Shown: positions 19,038 to 27,751 of the stretch, piece after piece
Numbering within the stretch: position 1 is the first letter of the stretch
How the letters are laid out: every line of letters starts with the position of its first letter
IMG/VR virus record: IMGVR_UViG_3300021963_000054
Location: 40,952-104,951 of that record
Direction: 5' to 3' (one strand)
DNA: 64,000 nucleotides
Source of the DNA: a virus
Program-made: the position numbers and the translations under genes
Notes under the pieces: model-generated
Told to the model about the DNA's origin: nothing
The model's input: the letters and a program-made list of their open reading frames with translations, nothing else
Database searches by the model: none

Positions 19038-19100
19038 ATGCAACAACAAGTCCTCATCACCCAATTGCAAGCCGATGTAGCGGCGCTTAAAGGAGCATAA
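19038..19100 (+). pseudogene. C-terminal fragment of the 14754 gene reused as a leader
   Basis: A 20-codon frame (MQQQVLITQLQADVAALKGA) equals the C-terminal coiled coil of the protein at 14754. 63 of 66 bases (19041-19106 versus 14967-15032) are identical, including the AAAGGAG ribosome site. It supplies the ribosome site for the fibre at 19104, so the piece may be kept as a translational start module rather than for its peptide. Confidence 0.7.
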
Positions 19101-19103
19101 ACA

Positions 19104-20966
19104 ATGGCAATCACGCTAGACGGTACTACAGGAATAACTACGCCAGGATTGTCCTTGGCTATTGAGAATTTTTCCACAACGGGCAACACTACGCTTGGTG
19201 ATGCAAGTACCGATACTCTTAATGTGGGTAATGGCGGTTTGGTAAAAGATGCAAACGGCAATGTAGGTATTGGGACTACTTCTCCAGTACTAAGACTGCA
19301 TGTATCTGAATCAAACGGTTCTGGAGCTATGCAACTTGGATCTAACACTGCCAGTCAATATCAATACATTAATTTTGGTGGTGCAAGTGGCGGACAAAAC
19401 GCCTGGCAGATAGGTAAAGCAGATGCTAGTGGTTCAATTGTTCCATCTCAGGGATTTTATCTATATGACTTTAAAAATTCTGTAACTAGAATGGTTGTTG
19501 ACACATCGGGTAATGTAGGTATTGGGACAACCTCAGCCTCCGCATCTTATGGCAGACTTACTGTTGCAGGAACAGGAATTTCAATTACACCGGATACAAG
19601 TGCCAAACTGCAAATAGGTAGGTATAGTGCAGGTGCCCCTTTCAGTTATATTAAGATGGGGTCAACATCGTCAGGTTTAAAAATTACTGACCCTGCTGAT
19701 TCAGTAGATTTGATAACCCTCACTGCTAACGGTGACTTCGGTATAGGGACCAGTGCGCCGACGGGTAAATTAACGGTTGATCCGGGTTCTACCTCTGGCA
19801 CACGAATTGACGGATTACATCTACCTAAAAACCTTACTGCACAAGCAAATTATTTGGCTTGGCAACAGGGTGTGAATGGATGGCGGGTGGGTATTGTATA
19901 TAACGATAACACTTACCCCCTGGCTTTTTACTACGGAGCATCAACTCCTACAGCATCATCCCCAGGCACCGAATTAATGAGAATAGATTCCGACGGTAAC
20001 TTAGGGGTGGGTGTTACACCTAATGGAGTATCACTAGGCGGCAGCTACAAATTGCTTTCACTTGGAAAGTCCGGGGGATCCGGGATTTTTATGGGGCAGA
20101 CGGATCTAACTACTGCTGGTTCATATTCCGCTCAATTTTTAGGTAAGACAATCGGAGCTTCTGGGTATCAAATACACGGAGGGATGGTGATTGGAGCAGA
20201 GGGATCATCTAGCACTAATGCTACTGGACTAGTAACATTCTATACAGCAACTGGTGGAACCATTTTAGAACGTATGCGAATAGATTCAGGTGGTTTTGTT
20301 GGTATAGGCACTACTGCATCTTACAGCTCGGTATGGGGCGCTGATTCATGGCAACTAAACATAGGCGGGTCAAGATCCTATAGTTCTCTTATTCTTGGTA
20401 ATACTAGTCGTTTCTATTCAATGGGTGCTGGTGCTGGTTATCATTATATGTCTTATGACCATACAGCGGCAGCACACAACATAATAGTAAATACTACCGG
20501 AGTAGTTGCCTTAAGAGGAGGCGCCTACTCCACAGCCACGGGTGTAGGCATCGCTTTTCCTCCAACTCAAGTCGCATCAACTGACGCAAATACACTGGAT
20601 GATTATGAAGAGGGGACTTGGACACCAGCCATTTCTGGTTTTACGTTAACTGTACCCCGCGCCAACTATACAAAAATTGGTAGATTAGTTACCGTATCTG
20701 CCACATTAACCACATCAAGTGGTAGTGGTTCAGGCTCTGTGGCTATTACTAATCTTCCTTTTCCAGGAGCTATTGGGGAATTCACCGGTGCTGTAATGTT
20801 AAATAACATAGCATATACCGGTGATCCAGTTTTATACTGTTACCCCCCAAATTCATTTTTCGAAATTTATTTAAGCACTAGCAATAGTTCGTGGGTGACT
20901 TTACAAAAAAATGTTTTGGGGTCGTCCAGCTCCATTATTTTTAGTATTACCTACACCACACCTTAA
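19104..20966 (+). CDS. Tail fibre protein with C-terminal YEEGTWTP module
   Basis: 620 residues. The N-terminus MAITLDGTTGITTPGL is a known fibre start. The body carries 'DTSGNVGIGTTS' and 'RIDSDGNLGVGVT' repeats separated by globular inserts. The C-terminal ~125 residues begin DDYEEGTWTPAISGF, a module found at the end of many phage fibre proteins, and probably form the receptor-binding tip. Base composition here is richer in G+C than the virion core genes, in line with acquisition from another phage. Confidence 0.75.
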   Translation: MAITLDGTTGITTPGLSLAIENFSTTGNTTLGDASTDTLNVGNGGLVKDANGNVGIGTTSPVLRLHVSESNGSGAMQLGSNTASQYQYINFGGASGGQNAWQIGKADASGSIVPSQGFYLYDFKNSVTRMVVDTSGNVGIGTTSASASYGRLTVAGTGISITPDTSAKLQIGRYSAGAPFSYIKMGSTSSGLKITDPADSVDLITLTANGDFGIGTSAPTGKLTVDPGSTSGTRIDGLHLPKNLTAQANYLAWQQGVNGWRVGIVYNDNTYPLAFYYGASTPTASSPGTELMRIDSDGNLGVGVTPNGVSLGGSYKLLSLGKSGGSGIFMGQTDLTTAGSYSAQFLGKTIGASGYQIHGGMVIGAEGSSSTNATGLVTFYTATGGTILERMRIDSGGFVGIGTTASYSSVWGADSWQLNIGGSRSYSSLILGNTSRFYSMGAGAGYHYMSYDHTAAAHNIIVNTTGVVALRGGAYSTATGVGIAFPPTQVASTDANTLDDYEEGTWTPAISGFTLTVPRANYTKIGRLVTVSATLTTSSGSGSGSVAITNLPFPGAIGEFTGAVMLNNIAYTGDPVLYCYPPNSFFEIYLSTSNSSWVTLQKNVLGSSSSIIFSITYTTP

Positions 20967-21031
20967 CCACAAAATTTATTAGCCTGAATGGATTATTAGC
21001 CGGGCACTAACCCAACTTTAAGGAAATTAAA

Positions 21032-21301
21032 ATGTCATTAACAAAAGCGACCTCAATAGACCAAATCACCGTCACTGAGAACGGCATCGTTCTCTATCGT
21101 GAAGCCACCCGCATCATGGAAGATGGCACTGAACTAAGCAAGACCTATCATCGTTCAAGCCTCACGCCGGGGCAAGACTTGACGGGTATCCCTGCCAATG
21201 TCGTTGCAATCTGCAATGCGGCCTGGACTGCTGAAGTCATTGCGGCTTATCAAGCGCAAGTGGCTGAACAAGCGGCACAATTTCAAGGAGCGCCAGCATG
21301 A
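21032..21301 (+). CDS. Small hypothetical fibre-region protein
   Basis: 89 residues, preceded by AAGGAAA. The pattern 'ATSIDQITVTENGIVLYREATRIMEDGTELSKTYHR' recurs in short phage proteins encoded beside fibres, without known function. The C-terminal third is an Ala/Gln-rich helix. A hand count of 120 bases (21061-21180) gives roughly half G+C, clearly above gp18 (about 37% in one 60-base line). Its stop overlaps the next start (ATGA). Confidence 0.55.
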   Translation: MSLTKATSIDQITVTENGIVLYREATRIMEDGTELSKTYHRSSLTPGQDLTGIPANVVAICNAAWTAEVIAAYQAQVAEQAAQFQGAPA

Positions 21302-21630
21302 GAACCATAGTCTGGAATGTGTCGGCAATGAACTGTTATCCCCAAGCAGAGGGACAAACAAATGTCGTATTCACCGTTCACTGGCAATGCAACGGCACTC
21401 AAGAGCAAGATGGCAAGACATACAACGGATCTGTCTACGCAAGTTGTGGTGTGACTTACGCCGCTGGATCAACATACATACCATATGCTAACTTAACAAA
21501 AGAAGATGTTCTTGGTTGGATTTGGGCATCTGGCGTGGACAAGGACGCTACAGAAGCGGCCGTACAACAACAGATTGACACAGCAATTAATCCACCTTCG
21601 ATTACTCCAACCTTGCCTTGGGAAAATTAA
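21298..21630 (+). CDS. DUF7936-like small phage protein
   Basis: 110 residues. The start MRTIVWNVSAMNCYPQ and the segment 'YIPYANLTKEDVLGWIWASGVDKDATEAAVQQQID' (in part) parallel the protein at 25213 (FVPFEELTEEVVLEWI...IQEQIDQHVNP). Both end in Pro-Trp-rich tails (LPWEN; MPWAP). The family is common beside T4-like phage fibres; role unknown. A 13-codon relic of a homologous gene is at 15030. Confidence 0.6.
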   Translation: MRTIVWNVSAMNCYPQAEGQTNVVFTVHWQCNGTQEQDGKTYNGSVYASCGVTYAAGSTYIPYANLTKEDVLGWIWASGVDKDATEAAVQQQIDTAINPPSITPTLPWEN

Positions 21631-21644
21631 AATCCTATTTTTTA

Positions 21645-21681
21645 ACAAGACTATATAAAATATGGCATCTAATCAAGACTT
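21645..21681 (+). repeat. 37-bp direct repeat at fibre gene start (copy 2)
   Basis: Identical to 15058-15094; spans the ATG of the collagen-like fibre at 21662. A crossover between the copies would delete or duplicate the 6.6 kb between them. Confidence 0.9.
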
Positions 21682-23191
21682 TATTGTAAAAAACGGTTTA
21701 ACAATCGGCAGCTCACAAGTAATTGCCGCTAACGGTCGTTGGGTTGGTGTCAGCACAGGATTAATTGGTCCTCAAGGCGCACAGGGAGCCCAAGGTTCTC
21801 AAGGCGCAACAGGACCGACCGGACCTCAGGGAGCACAGGGAGCAACAGGTGGAACTGGTCCCACTGGTCCTCAAGGCGCTCAAGGTGCAACTGGAGGAAC
21901 TGGACCAACTGGACCTCAAGGTGCTCAAGGAGCACAAGGTCCCGCTGGACCAACTGGACCACAAGGCGCACAGGGAACACAAGGCGCACAAGGAAGTGCT
22001 GGACCTCCTGGTCCTACTGGTGCACAGGGACCAACTGGCGCACAGGGACCAACTGGTGCTCAAGGTCCGACAGGTGCTACAGGACCAACAGGTCCAAGCA
22101 GCTGGTCAGCAATACCTGCTGGTACTAGAACCAACTATGATTTAAAATTTCAACCCAACAATGCTGACTATGCAGGATTTCAGTTTTTAAACGATGCTGG
22201 CTCGGGAGCTGGGTATCTGTTAGTTCGGTCTACTTCATCCGATAGCTTTCCACCCTATACAGCGGGCGGAATAACGCTTGTTTCAGACGTTGGCGGGTTA
22301 AACTTTTTTGCGAGAAGTGGAACCCAACTTGTAAGGATGGGGACGGGAAGCACCGAAACCTTTAGGCTCGAATCAAATTATTCACTGTCTATCAACAGCT
22401 CCCGTGCACCAATCTTCTACGACTACAACAACACTGGGTATTACACTGACCCAGCCAGCACGTCAAATATGTATAATATAACTGTTCGTTCTGGCAGTCC
22501 ATACGCAGCCGTTACAGATTTAGGATATGTATCTCCTATACAAGTCAGCGAAACAGGAACAGGAACAAACTCAGACCGATATGTTCCGATGATTTCAGGA
22601 ACATCAACATCTTCTTCAGGTTATAGACAACATACTGTTTTTGGTTCTTTAAGAGGTTCTGTTTGGGGTTCCGCTTTTATTGCAGTTGGTGGTAACGACT
22701 CTTATCCGACTGTAGCATACACTTTTCACTATACTGGATATGGAACTGCTCCAGATTCTTGGAGAGCACCAATCTTCTACGACTCCAACAACACCGGGTA
22801 TTACACTGACCCAGCCAGCACATCAGTTTTGAATGGACTAACAGTTGGTGGTGGAACTATTGCAACAACATCAGGCTCTCCTTCATACTATATGGCTAGA
22901 GCATGGGTAAATTTTGACGGTGCGGGAAGCATCCGGGCGCAAGTTAACGTGTCATCAATTTCTAAAAGTACTACAGGTACGTACCAAATAAATTTTGCAA
23001 CTGCAATGCCAGATGCAAACTACGTAATGTCATATTCAAATAGCTATTTGTCGCCCGCATCTAACTCAAATGCTCCAGGCGGTGCGGCGGCGCCATACAC
23101 GGCTTCGGTCGGAAGTGTTTGCTCTTACCAATCACAAGCGGTAGGAAATTTAACTGATAATACTTATCAGTTGGTAGTAGTTTATAGATAA
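21662..23191 (+). CDS. Collagen-like tail fibre protein
   Basis: 509 residues. It has the shared N-terminus [20 protein letters not shown], then an uninterrupted Gly-X-Y collagen-like stretch over roughly residues 36-142 (GPQ, GAQ, GAT and GPT triplets). Residues 143-250 form a globular segment; two '[18 protein letters not shown]' modules follow near residues 250 and 370, a repeat typical of fibre shafts. A ~120-residue C-terminal domain ([18 protein letters not shown]) is a frequent fibre tip. Likely a trimeric receptor-binding fibre; a candidate substrate of the hydroxylase encoded at 25837. Confidence 0.85.
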   Translation: MASNQDFIVKNGLTIGSSQVIAANGRWVGVSTGLIGPQGAQGAQGSQGATGPTGPQGAQGATGGTGPTGPQGAQGATGGTGPTGPQGAQGAQGPAGPTGPQGAQGTQGAQGSAGPPGPTGAQGPTGAQGPTGAQGPTGATGPTGPSSWSAIPAGTRTNYDLKFQPNNADYAGFQFLNDAGSGAGYLLVRSTSSDSFPPYTAGGITLVSDVGGLNFFARSGTQLVRMGTGSTETFRLESNYSLSINSSRAPIFYDYNNTGYYTDPASTSNMYNITVRSGSPYAAVTDLGYVSPIQVSETGTGTNSDRYVPMISGTSTSSSGYRQHTVFGSLRGSVWGSAFIAVGGNDSYPTVAYTFHYTGYGTAPDSWRAPIFYDSNNTGYYTDPASTSVLNGLTVGGGTIATTSGSPSYYMARAWVNFDGAGSIRAQVNVSSISKSTTGTYQINFATAMPDANYVMSYSNSYLSPASNSNAPGGAAAPYTASVGSVCSYQSQAVGNLTDNTYQLVVVYR

Positions 23192-23201
23192 GGAAATTAA
23201 T

Positions 23202-23501
23202 ATGAATAAAAGAATAATTTATCCGAACGATAATGGTGGTTTAGTACTTGTTATTCCAGCGCCAAATTGTGGATTAACAATAGAACAAATTGCCGCTAAA
23301 GATGTTCCTAATGGAAAACCTTATAAAATTTTAGAAGCAAGTGATGTTCCAGAAGACCATAATTTTTTTGACGCTTGGGAAGCAGATTTTTCTACCTATG
23401 ATGGTCATGGAGAAGATTATGGTATTGGTTCACTCAATGCTGTAGTAGGATGGAATAATGATGGATCACCGATGTTGAGAGTTGGGGAAATAATACAATG
23501 A
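23202..23501 (+). CDS. Small fibre-associated protein
   Basis: 99 residues, preceded by AAGGAAA. The pattern 'NDNGGLVLVIPAPNCGLTIEQIAAKDVPNGKPYKI' (in part) is widespread in short phage genes downstream of fibres and is usually followed, as here, by a gene of the 23498 type. No biochemical role is known. The stop overlaps the next ATG (ATGA), so the pair is co-translated. Confidence 0.6.
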   Translation: MNKRIIYPNDNGGLVLVIPAPNCGLTIEQIAAKDVPNGKPYKILEASDVPEDHNFFDAWEADFSTYDGHGEDYGIGSLNAVVGWNNDGSPMLRVGEIIQ

Positions 23502-23746
23502 TTACTATTAATATTGACAAAGCAAAAAATATTGCTCACGAAAAACGTAGAATTGCCAGGGCTGCTGAATTTACTCCTTTAGACATTAAAGCAACTATTC
23601 CATCGGAATCAGTAGTCGCAGAGGCAGCTAGACAAATTATTAGAGATAAGTATACTGAGATACAAATAGGAATTAATTCTTCTGCCACCATTGATGAAAT
23701 TAAAAATGAGATGGATAAATTTTCAGATAAATTAAATGGCATCTAA
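23498..23746 (+). CDS. Small helical fibre-associated protein
   Basis: 82 residues, entirely helical by composition. '[22 protein letters not shown]' followed by '[17 protein letters not shown]' is a recurrent phage pattern found next to proteins of the 23202 type. The last ten bases overlap the next fibre gene, whose ATG lies in '...AAATGGCATC'. Accessory or chaperone role is inferred from position. Confidence 0.6.
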   Translation: MITINIDKAKNIAHEKRRIARAAEFTPLDIKATIPSESVVAEAARQIIRDKYTEIQIGINSSATIDEIKNEMDKFSDKLNGI

Positions 23747-25151
23747 TCAAGACTTCATCGTAAAGAACGGCCTCACAATAGGCAGTTCACAAGTAATTGC
23801 AGCCAATGGTCGCTGGGTTGGTGCTAACACAGGACTTTTTGGTCCTCAAGGCGCAACAGGACCTCAAGGCGCACAGGGAGCAACTGGTCCAACCGGCGCT
23901 CAAGGTCCTACTGGTCCAACTGGCGCACAGGGAGCAACTGGTCCCACTGGTCCTACTGGTCCACAAGGCGCACAGGGTCCAACAGGAAGTACTGGACCAA
24001 CTGGACCTCAAGGAGCACAAGGCGCACAGGGAGGTGCTGGACCAACAGGACCTCAAGGAGCACAGGGACCAACTGGCGCTACGGGACCAACGGGACCCAC
24101 TGGACCTTCTGGCGCATCAATCTTAGGATCAAGCAATACTTGGACAGGTGGAAATTACTTTCGTTCTAATTTGGGAGCAACTTCCGGAAGTTTAAATAGT
24201 CCACCTTTACAAGCATATTCAGATAGCAATAACTCTGCTTTTATGTCTTTTCACAAAGGTGGAGTATATGCAGTAAACATGGGACTGGACTCCGATAACA
24301 TATTGCGTATTGGTGGTTGGTCTGCTTCAGCGAATCGTTGGGAATTGGATATGTCTGGAAACAATTGGGCAGCCAGTTCGTTCAGAGCAACAAGCTGGTA
24401 CTACTCCAGTGACACCGCATATGGATTTATCGGGACTAACGTATATGCAGATACAATTAATTCTGGCGTGGGTGGCGACCAATTAGAATTATGTTATTAC
24501 AGAGGTTCATTTACTTCTTCATCTGGTAGTATGCGAGCACCTTTGTTTTATGATAGAGATGACACTGGATATTATCTTGATCCAAATACTACAAGCGATT
24601 CTGCATTGAGAATTCGTGGCGGTGCTTTACATGGTCCAAATCCTACTTGGGGATCTTACCTTTTAGTTGGCGGTGATGGAAGACAGAATTATACTAACAG
24701 CGGTTCAGTAGCATCTGTTTGTTCAACAAATGGCAATTTGCACATGGATGCAGCCTCTGGTTATCAAATGTACTTAAACTATTATGATGGCGACGGAATT
24801 AACTTTGGTAATGGCGCAAATGGTGTTCACAGCACCTTATCTAGCGCAGGTAACCTTGCATTGGGCGGGACAGTAACGGCCACAAACCTTATCGGACAGT
24901 CTCAAACTTGGCAAAATGTGGTGGGCAGCAGGGCGGCAGGCACCTTGTACACCAACAGCACATCACGTCCAATAACCGTAATAATTTGCTGTGCTTATGG
25001 GCAAAGTAATATGACTGTGTATGTTGACAGTGTGGCGTTTCTTGTAACAGGTCCATATGGAAACAGCGTAATTTTGTCTGCAACACTAATTGTTCCACCA
25101 GGATCTACATACAAGGCAGATAGTGTAAGTTATTGGATGGAACTTCGCTAA
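23736..25151 (+). CDS. Collagen-like tail fibre protein
   Basis: 471 residues with the same N-terminus as the fibres at 15075 and 21662. A collagen-like stretch runs over about residues 36-128 (repeated [12 protein letters not shown] and GATGPT). Then comes a shaft with one '[21 protein letters not shown]' type module near residue 268, and a C-terminal ~90-residue domain ([20 protein letters not shown]) that is a common fibre tip. The start overlaps the upstream gene by eleven bases. Last fibre of the array, closest to the oxygenase and glycosyltransferase genes. Confidence 0.85.
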   Translation: MASNQDFIVKNGLTIGSSQVIAANGRWVGANTGLFGPQGATGPQGAQGATGPTGAQGPTGPTGAQGATGPTGPTGPQGAQGPTGSTGPTGPQGAQGAQGGAGPTGPQGAQGPTGATGPTGPTGPSGASILGSSNTWTGGNYFRSNLGATSGSLNSPPLQAYSDSNNSAFMSFHKGGVYAVNMGLDSDNILRIGGWSASANRWELDMSGNNWAASSFRATSWYYSSDTAYGFIGTNVYADTINSGVGGDQLELCYYRGSFTSSSGSMRAPLFYDRDDTGYYLDPNTTSDSALRIRGGALHGPNPTWGSYLLVGGDGRQNYTNSGSVASVCSTNGNLHMDAASGYQMYLNYYDGDGINFGNGANGVHSTLSSAGNLALGGTVTATNLIGQSQTWQNVVGSRAAGTLYTNSTSRPITVIICCAYGQSNMTVYVDSVAFLVTGPYGNSVILSATLIVPPGSTYKADSVSYWMELR

Positions 25152-25170
25152 ACTGATATGATTAATTGAG

Positions 25171-25178
25171 TATAAATA
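25171..25178 (+). promoter_or_regulatory. Late promoter box TATAAATA
   Basis: Exact T4 late consensus TATAAATA, 34 bases before the ATG at 25213 and upstream of the oxygenase/glycosyltransferase group. Confidence 0.75.
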
Positions 25179-25212
25179 AACCACTGACCCGCCAACATTT
25201 TAGGAGAAAATA

Positions 25213-25578
25213 ATGGCTATTACATATACCTGGAAAGTCACCAGTCTAAAAACTAAGAACGAAGGATCCAATCAAAACGCAGTTGTGCAAACATACTGGC
25301 AAAAGATTGGTACTGATGAAAATGGTAACGTAGGAACATTTTCTGGTGCAACACCATTCACATCAACAACTATGCCTGAAGGAAATCTTTTTGTTCCATT
25401 TGAAGAATTAACCGAAGAAGTTGTTCTTGAATGGATTAAAGATGTTGTCGTTGGTTCTTATGAAGCGCATGTGAATGGAAAAATTCAAGAGCAGATTGAC
25501 CAGCATGTCAATCCTGTTTCCGAAGCACAAATGCCATGGGCACCCGCTTCTAATACAGCACCAGGAATACCCACATAA
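25213..25578 (+). CDS. DUF7936-like small phage protein
   Basis: 121 residues with a good ribosome site (TAGGAG). 'MAITYTWKVTSLKTKNEGSNQNAVV' and 'VPFEELTEEVVLEWI' are typical of a conserved protein of T4-like cyanophages that has no assigned function. Related to the protein at 21298. It has its own late promoter, which indicates expression with virion genes. Confidence 0.65.
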   Translation: MAITYTWKVTSLKTKNEGSNQNAVVQTYWQKIGTDENGNVGTFSGATPFTSTTMPEGNLFVPFEELTEEVVLEWIKDVVVGSYEAHVNGKIQEQIDQHVNPVSEAQMPWAPASNTAPGIPT

Positions 25579-25630
25579 AAGACGAGATATATATTAGATA
25601 GTTTATTAATTCATTATAAAGGAGTTTGAC

Positions 25631-25834
25631 ATGAATGATATGATGCAACCACAACAAGAAGAACAACAAGTTACACTAACGCTTAAGACAAGTTGGTTAA
25701 ATGTTCTTATAGCTGGCTTGGAAGAAATTCCACACAAGTTTAGTAGACCAGTTATTGATTCTATTTCTCAACAAGCAAGAGCGCAGTTAGAAAACAAACC
25801 TCAAGGACCATTAGCATCTAAAGTAATTAATTAA
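25631..25834 (+). CDS. Small hypothetical protein
   Basis: 67 residues with an AAAGGAG ribosome site. It starts with a Gln-rich tail (MNDMMQPQQEEQQ) followed by 'VTLTLKTSWLNVLIAGLEEIPHKFSRPVIDSI', probably two short helices. No family recognised beyond similar small proteins in environmental phages. Two bases separate it from the oxygenase gene, so they are probably expressed together. Confidence 0.5.
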   Translation: MNDMMQPQQEEQQVTLTLKTSWLNVLIAGLEEIPHKFSRPVIDSISQQARAQLENKPQGPLASKVIN

Positions 25835-25836
25835 TT

Positions 25837-26409
25837 ATGAACGGCGAATGGGCTTACTTCAAAAGTAGATTTACCAAAGAGCAATGTGATTTCATTTTAG
25901 ATGAAGGTCTAAAGTTACCTTCTAAAAAAGCATCTATGGGTGTTTCAGATGAAATTGTGGATGATGATTACCGAAGAAGTGAGATTCGGTTTATTCATCA
26001 AGAACCCAAATTCCAATTTCTCTTTGATGAGATTTGGAAAATGGCAATTCAAGCAAACCACGACTTCTTCAATTTTCATATTAGCAGATTAAGTTTTGTA
26101 CAACTTGCTGAATATTCATCCGAATATCAAGGCGAATATAAAAGACACCATGATGTGTTTTGGATGAATGGTGATCCACACTTTCATAGAAAACTTACAT
26201 GTGTAATCCAGTTGACTGATCCGACAACTTATGAAGGTGGTGATTTTGAGATGTATGACTTGTCGCAAAATTCTCCAGATAAGGAAGAAATACGACAACA
26301 AGGTACGGCAATATTTCTTCCATCTTTCATAAGTCACGCAGCCTTGCCAGTGACAGAAGGAACAAGACATTCATTAGCAGTATGGATGGAAGGTCCTAAG
26401 TGGAGATAA
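25837..26409 (+). CDS. 2-oxoglutarate/Fe(II) dioxygenase, prolyl-4-hydroxylase-like
   Basis: 190 residues. The double-stranded beta-helix iron site is visible: His104-x-Asp106 in 'KRHHDVFWM', a distal His167 in 'FISHAALPV', and Arg177 in 'TRHSL' for 2-oxoglutarate. This is the layout of prolyl-4-hydroxylase-type oxygenases, which oxidise a substrate C-H using O2 and 2-oxoglutarate. The gene lies 0.7 kb after the last collagen-like fibre gene, and a second oxygenase-like gene and a glycosyltransferase follow directly. The substrate could be fibre proline or other residues (inference); it could also act on a host protein or metabolite. Confidence 0.8.
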   Translation: MNGEWAYFKSRFTKEQCDFILDEGLKLPSKKASMGVSDEIVDDDYRRSEIRFIHQEPKFQFLFDEIWKMAIQANHDFFNFHISRLSFVQLAEYSSEYQGEYKRHHDVFWMNGDPHFHRKLTCVIQLTDPTTYEGGDFEMYDLSQNSPDKEEIRQQGTAIFLPSFISHAALPVTEGTRHSLAVWMEGPKWR

Positions 26410-26410
26410 T

Positions 26411-26965
26411 ATGAAAACAAATATGATTGTGGTTGATGAGTTCTATAATAATCCAAATGATGTAAGAGAGTTTGCTTTAGCACAAGAGTTTGGTGTTACT
26501 GGTAATTGGCCAGGTTCTAGAACAAAAACTTTTATCAATGAAAGCACAAAAGAAACCATACAAAAAATACTCCAAGATGTATCTGGAAATGTTACAGACT
26601 GGCAAGCAAATGATGGTTATACAGGAAGTTTTCAACTAACAACTTCAATGGATAGAAGTTGGATTCATGCTGATTCATACAACACTTGGGCAGGCGTTTT
26701 GTATTTGACTCCTGATGCTCCACTATCTGGTGGTACAGGAGTTTTTAGATATAAGAAAACAGGAAGCATGACAGAAGATGGCACAGATTTATCCGGCGTC
26801 ACACAAGATATGACTAAGTGGGAACTTGTTGATAGAGTTGGAAATGTTTACAATAGATTAGTATTGTATCGTGGAAACAATTATCATATGTCTTTAGATT
26901 ACTTCGGCAAAGACAAAGAAGATGGTAGACTGTTTCAACTATTTTTCATAACAACAGAATATTGA
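26411..26965 (+). CDS. DUF6445-like putative 2OG-Fe(II) oxygenase
   Basis: 184 residues. 'VVDEFYNNPNDVREFALAQEF' at the start and 'SWIHADSYNTWAGVLYLTPDAPLSGGTGVFRY' (in part) are typical of DUF6445 proteins, which have an oxygenase-like fold. His86-x-Asp88 supplies two possible iron ligands; a later His in 'NNYHMSLDYFG' may be the third. It begins one base after the first oxygenase stop, so the two are co-translated. The catalytic assignment is weaker than for the upstream gene. Confidence 0.65.
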   Translation: MKTNMIVVDEFYNNPNDVREFALAQEFGVTGNWPGSRTKTFINESTKETIQKILQDVSGNVTDWQANDGYTGSFQLTTSMDRSWIHADSYNTWAGVLYLTPDAPLSGGTGVFRYKKTGSMTEDGTDLSGVTQDMTKWELVDRVGNVYNRLVLYRGNNYHMSLDYFGKDKEDGRLFQLFFITTEY

Positions 26966-26966
26966 T

Positions 26967-27722
26967 ATGAAAATATGCAGAGTTATCTTTTCTACAAACA
27001 GACCAGAATTCTTAATACCGACTTTAGAATCACACCAAAAGTATATTGACTTTGGTGACCATGAAGTTTATGGCATATTCATAGATGACTATCCAAAAGA
27101 TAGAGATGATAAACTTATTGTAGAGTTAGCCAAAAAATATGGATTCAATGAAGCAGTTCTTCATACAGAGAATCTTGGTTTAACACCAACTTGGACAGAG
27201 TTATGGAATTATCTAGCCACACAAGATTATGATTACATCTGGCACCATGAGGATGATGTAGTCTTTGGTGCACCAATCAAAATACAAACTCTGATAGATT
27301 TTCTGGAAGAAAACAAAGAGTTTTGTCAAGTCAATCTAAAGCGAAATCCATGGTATGATTTTGAATTGAACAAACCAGCAATCACATGGGAAGACAAATT
27401 CTTTAGGGAGTACCGATATGATGTTAGGGATGACTATTTCTGGACAATGGCATCATTGTATCCAGCTTGGGTAACAAAAGAGCCAGTAAAAGAAGTTGAA
27501 GATTGCAATTTGGCTGAATATCCAGTGATGAAATATTTCAAAGAGCAATATAAGATGAAGATGGCCATTCTTAAGAATCAAGACGGAAGCAATCTTGTGG
27601 AACATATTGGAGTATATTCCCAAGGCAAAAGAGTGCTTGAGGGTGAGCCAGGATGGGAAGGTTTTAAGTGGTTTGATCCTAATAAAAAATATGATTCCAA
27701 GACTGGTGCCTTAATAGTATAA
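26967..27722 (+). CDS. GT-A family glycosyltransferase-like protein
   Basis: 251 residues. 'CRVIFSTNRPEFLIPTLESH' near the N-terminus and the acidic 'YIWHHEDDVVFGAP' near residues 90-103 (metal- and nucleotide-sugar-binding DxD-like) are typical of GT-A glycosyltransferases. The middle 'NLGLTPTWTELWNYL' follows the usual order. It starts one base after the oxygenase-like gene and ends at the late promoter of gp13. A role in glycosylating virion fibres or surface structures is inferred from position. Confidence 0.7.
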   Translation: MKICRVIFSTNRPEFLIPTLESHQKYIDFGDHEVYGIFIDDYPKDRDDKLIVELAKKYGFNEAVLHTENLGLTPTWTELWNYLATQDYDYIWHHEDDVVFGAPIKIQTLIDFLEENKEFCQVNLKRNPWYDFELNKPAITWEDKFFREYRYDVRDDYFWTMASLYPAWVTKEPVKEVEDCNLAEYPVMKYFKEQYKMKMAILKNQDGSNLVEHIGVYSQGKRVLEGEPGWEGFKWFDPNKKYDSKTGALIV

Positions 27723-27725
27723 ATA
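27718..27725 (+). promoter_or_regulatory. Late promoter box TATAAATA
   Basis: Exact TATAAATA overlapping the stop of the glycosyltransferase gene, 26 bases before gp13; drives the neck-terminase operon. Confidence 0.75.
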
Positions 27726-27751
27726 GATAATAAAACTATTGGGAACTATAA

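Noticed and set aside
21750-22145. Long frames on both strands across the collagen-like region
   Set aside because: They arise from the repeated Gly-X-Y codons, have Ser/Cys/Trp- or Leu/Gln-biased nonsense composition and no ribosome sites.
25837-26965. TET/JBP-type DNA oxygenase partner for the TAGT enzyme
   Set aside because: The first oxygenase has prolyl-hydroxylase-type layout and the second is DUF6445-like; neither shows a TET/JBP arrangement, and they lie 24 kb away from the TAGT gene.
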